DNA from: Firmicutes bacterium UBA5499
GTDB taxonomy: Bacteria > Bacillota > DTU084
Assembly (NCBI GenBank): GCA_002426275.1
Contig: DIPB01000033.1
Location: 418-6,022 of the forward strand
Direction of reading: 5' to 3'
Length of the DNA stretch: 5,605 nucleotides
Part shown: one piece after another, positions 5,585 to 5,605 of the stretch
Numbering within the stretch: position 1 is the stretch's first letter
How the letters are laid out: every line of letters begins with the position of its first letter
Notes under the pieces: model-generated
Told to the model about the DNA's origin: nothing
The model's database searches: none
The model's input: only the letters and a program-made list of their open reading frames with translations
Translations under genes and position numbers: made by a program

Positions 5585-5605
5585 GGGACTGCCACTGGCA
5601 GTCCC
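5585..5605. repeat. Second GC-rich palindrome, reaching the right window edge
   Basis: GGGACTGCC (5585-5593) pairs perfectly with GGCAGTCCC (5597-5605) around ACT. A further G at 5584 could pair with a C just beyond the window. It lies 10 nt after the first hairpin. It could be the true + strand terminator if a T-run follows outside the window, or one copy of an interspersed palindromic repeat of the kind often found between genes in Clostridia. The window cannot decide. Confidence 0.55.

Overview
This 5.6 kb window holds five same-strand (+) genes, packed head to tail. It looks like part of one chromosomal housekeeping operon. In order they are the 3' end of a prephenate dehydrogenase with a C-terminal ACT domain (tyrA), EPSP synthase (aroA), cytidylate kinase (cmk), a PlsC-type acyltransferase, and a long fusion of HMBPP reductase (IspH) to four S1 RNA-binding domains. 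I see no tRNA, rRNA, CRISPR array, transposase or prophage gene.

The order cmk - plsC - ispH/S1 behind late aromatic-pathway genes, together with the IspH-S1 fusion, points to an anaerobic Gram-positive of the Clostridia in the broad sense (Moorella/Desulfotomaculum/Syntrophomonas-like lineages). Strong AAGGAGG-type ribosome binding sites and moderate GC fit this. Genus cannot be told from the sequence alone.

Layout: 1-715 is the tyrA tail, cut by the left window edge. aroA (712-2013) overlaps it by 4 nt (ATGA), suggesting translational coupling. A 35-nt AT-rich gap precedes cmk (2049-2714). plsC follows after 12 nt, with its ribosome binding site running out of the cmk stop codon. The longest gap, about 70 nt and AT-rich (3342-3412), contains small inverted repeats and a perfect ribosome binding site before ispH-S1 (3413-5545). 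The final 60 nt carry two perfect hairpins. The first reads as an intrinsic terminator on the minus strand. The second is a GC-rich palindrome cut by the right window edge, possibly an interspersed repeat.

Functionally the genes serve separate biosynthetic needs of growth: tyrosine and chorismate synthesis (tyrA, aroA), pyrimidine nucleotide recycling (cmk), phospholipid synthesis (plsC), isoprenoid precursors (IspH) and mRNA binding or translation (S1). The most interesting local signal is a well-spaced Shine-Dalgarno plus ATG exactly at the junction between the IspH part and the S1 part. It could allow a free four-domain S1 protein to be made from the same message. That is an inference needing experimental support. 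The rest is mostly conventional, with smaller oddities: a Gln in PlsC motif III, tandem TTG start codons, and the leader before ispH.
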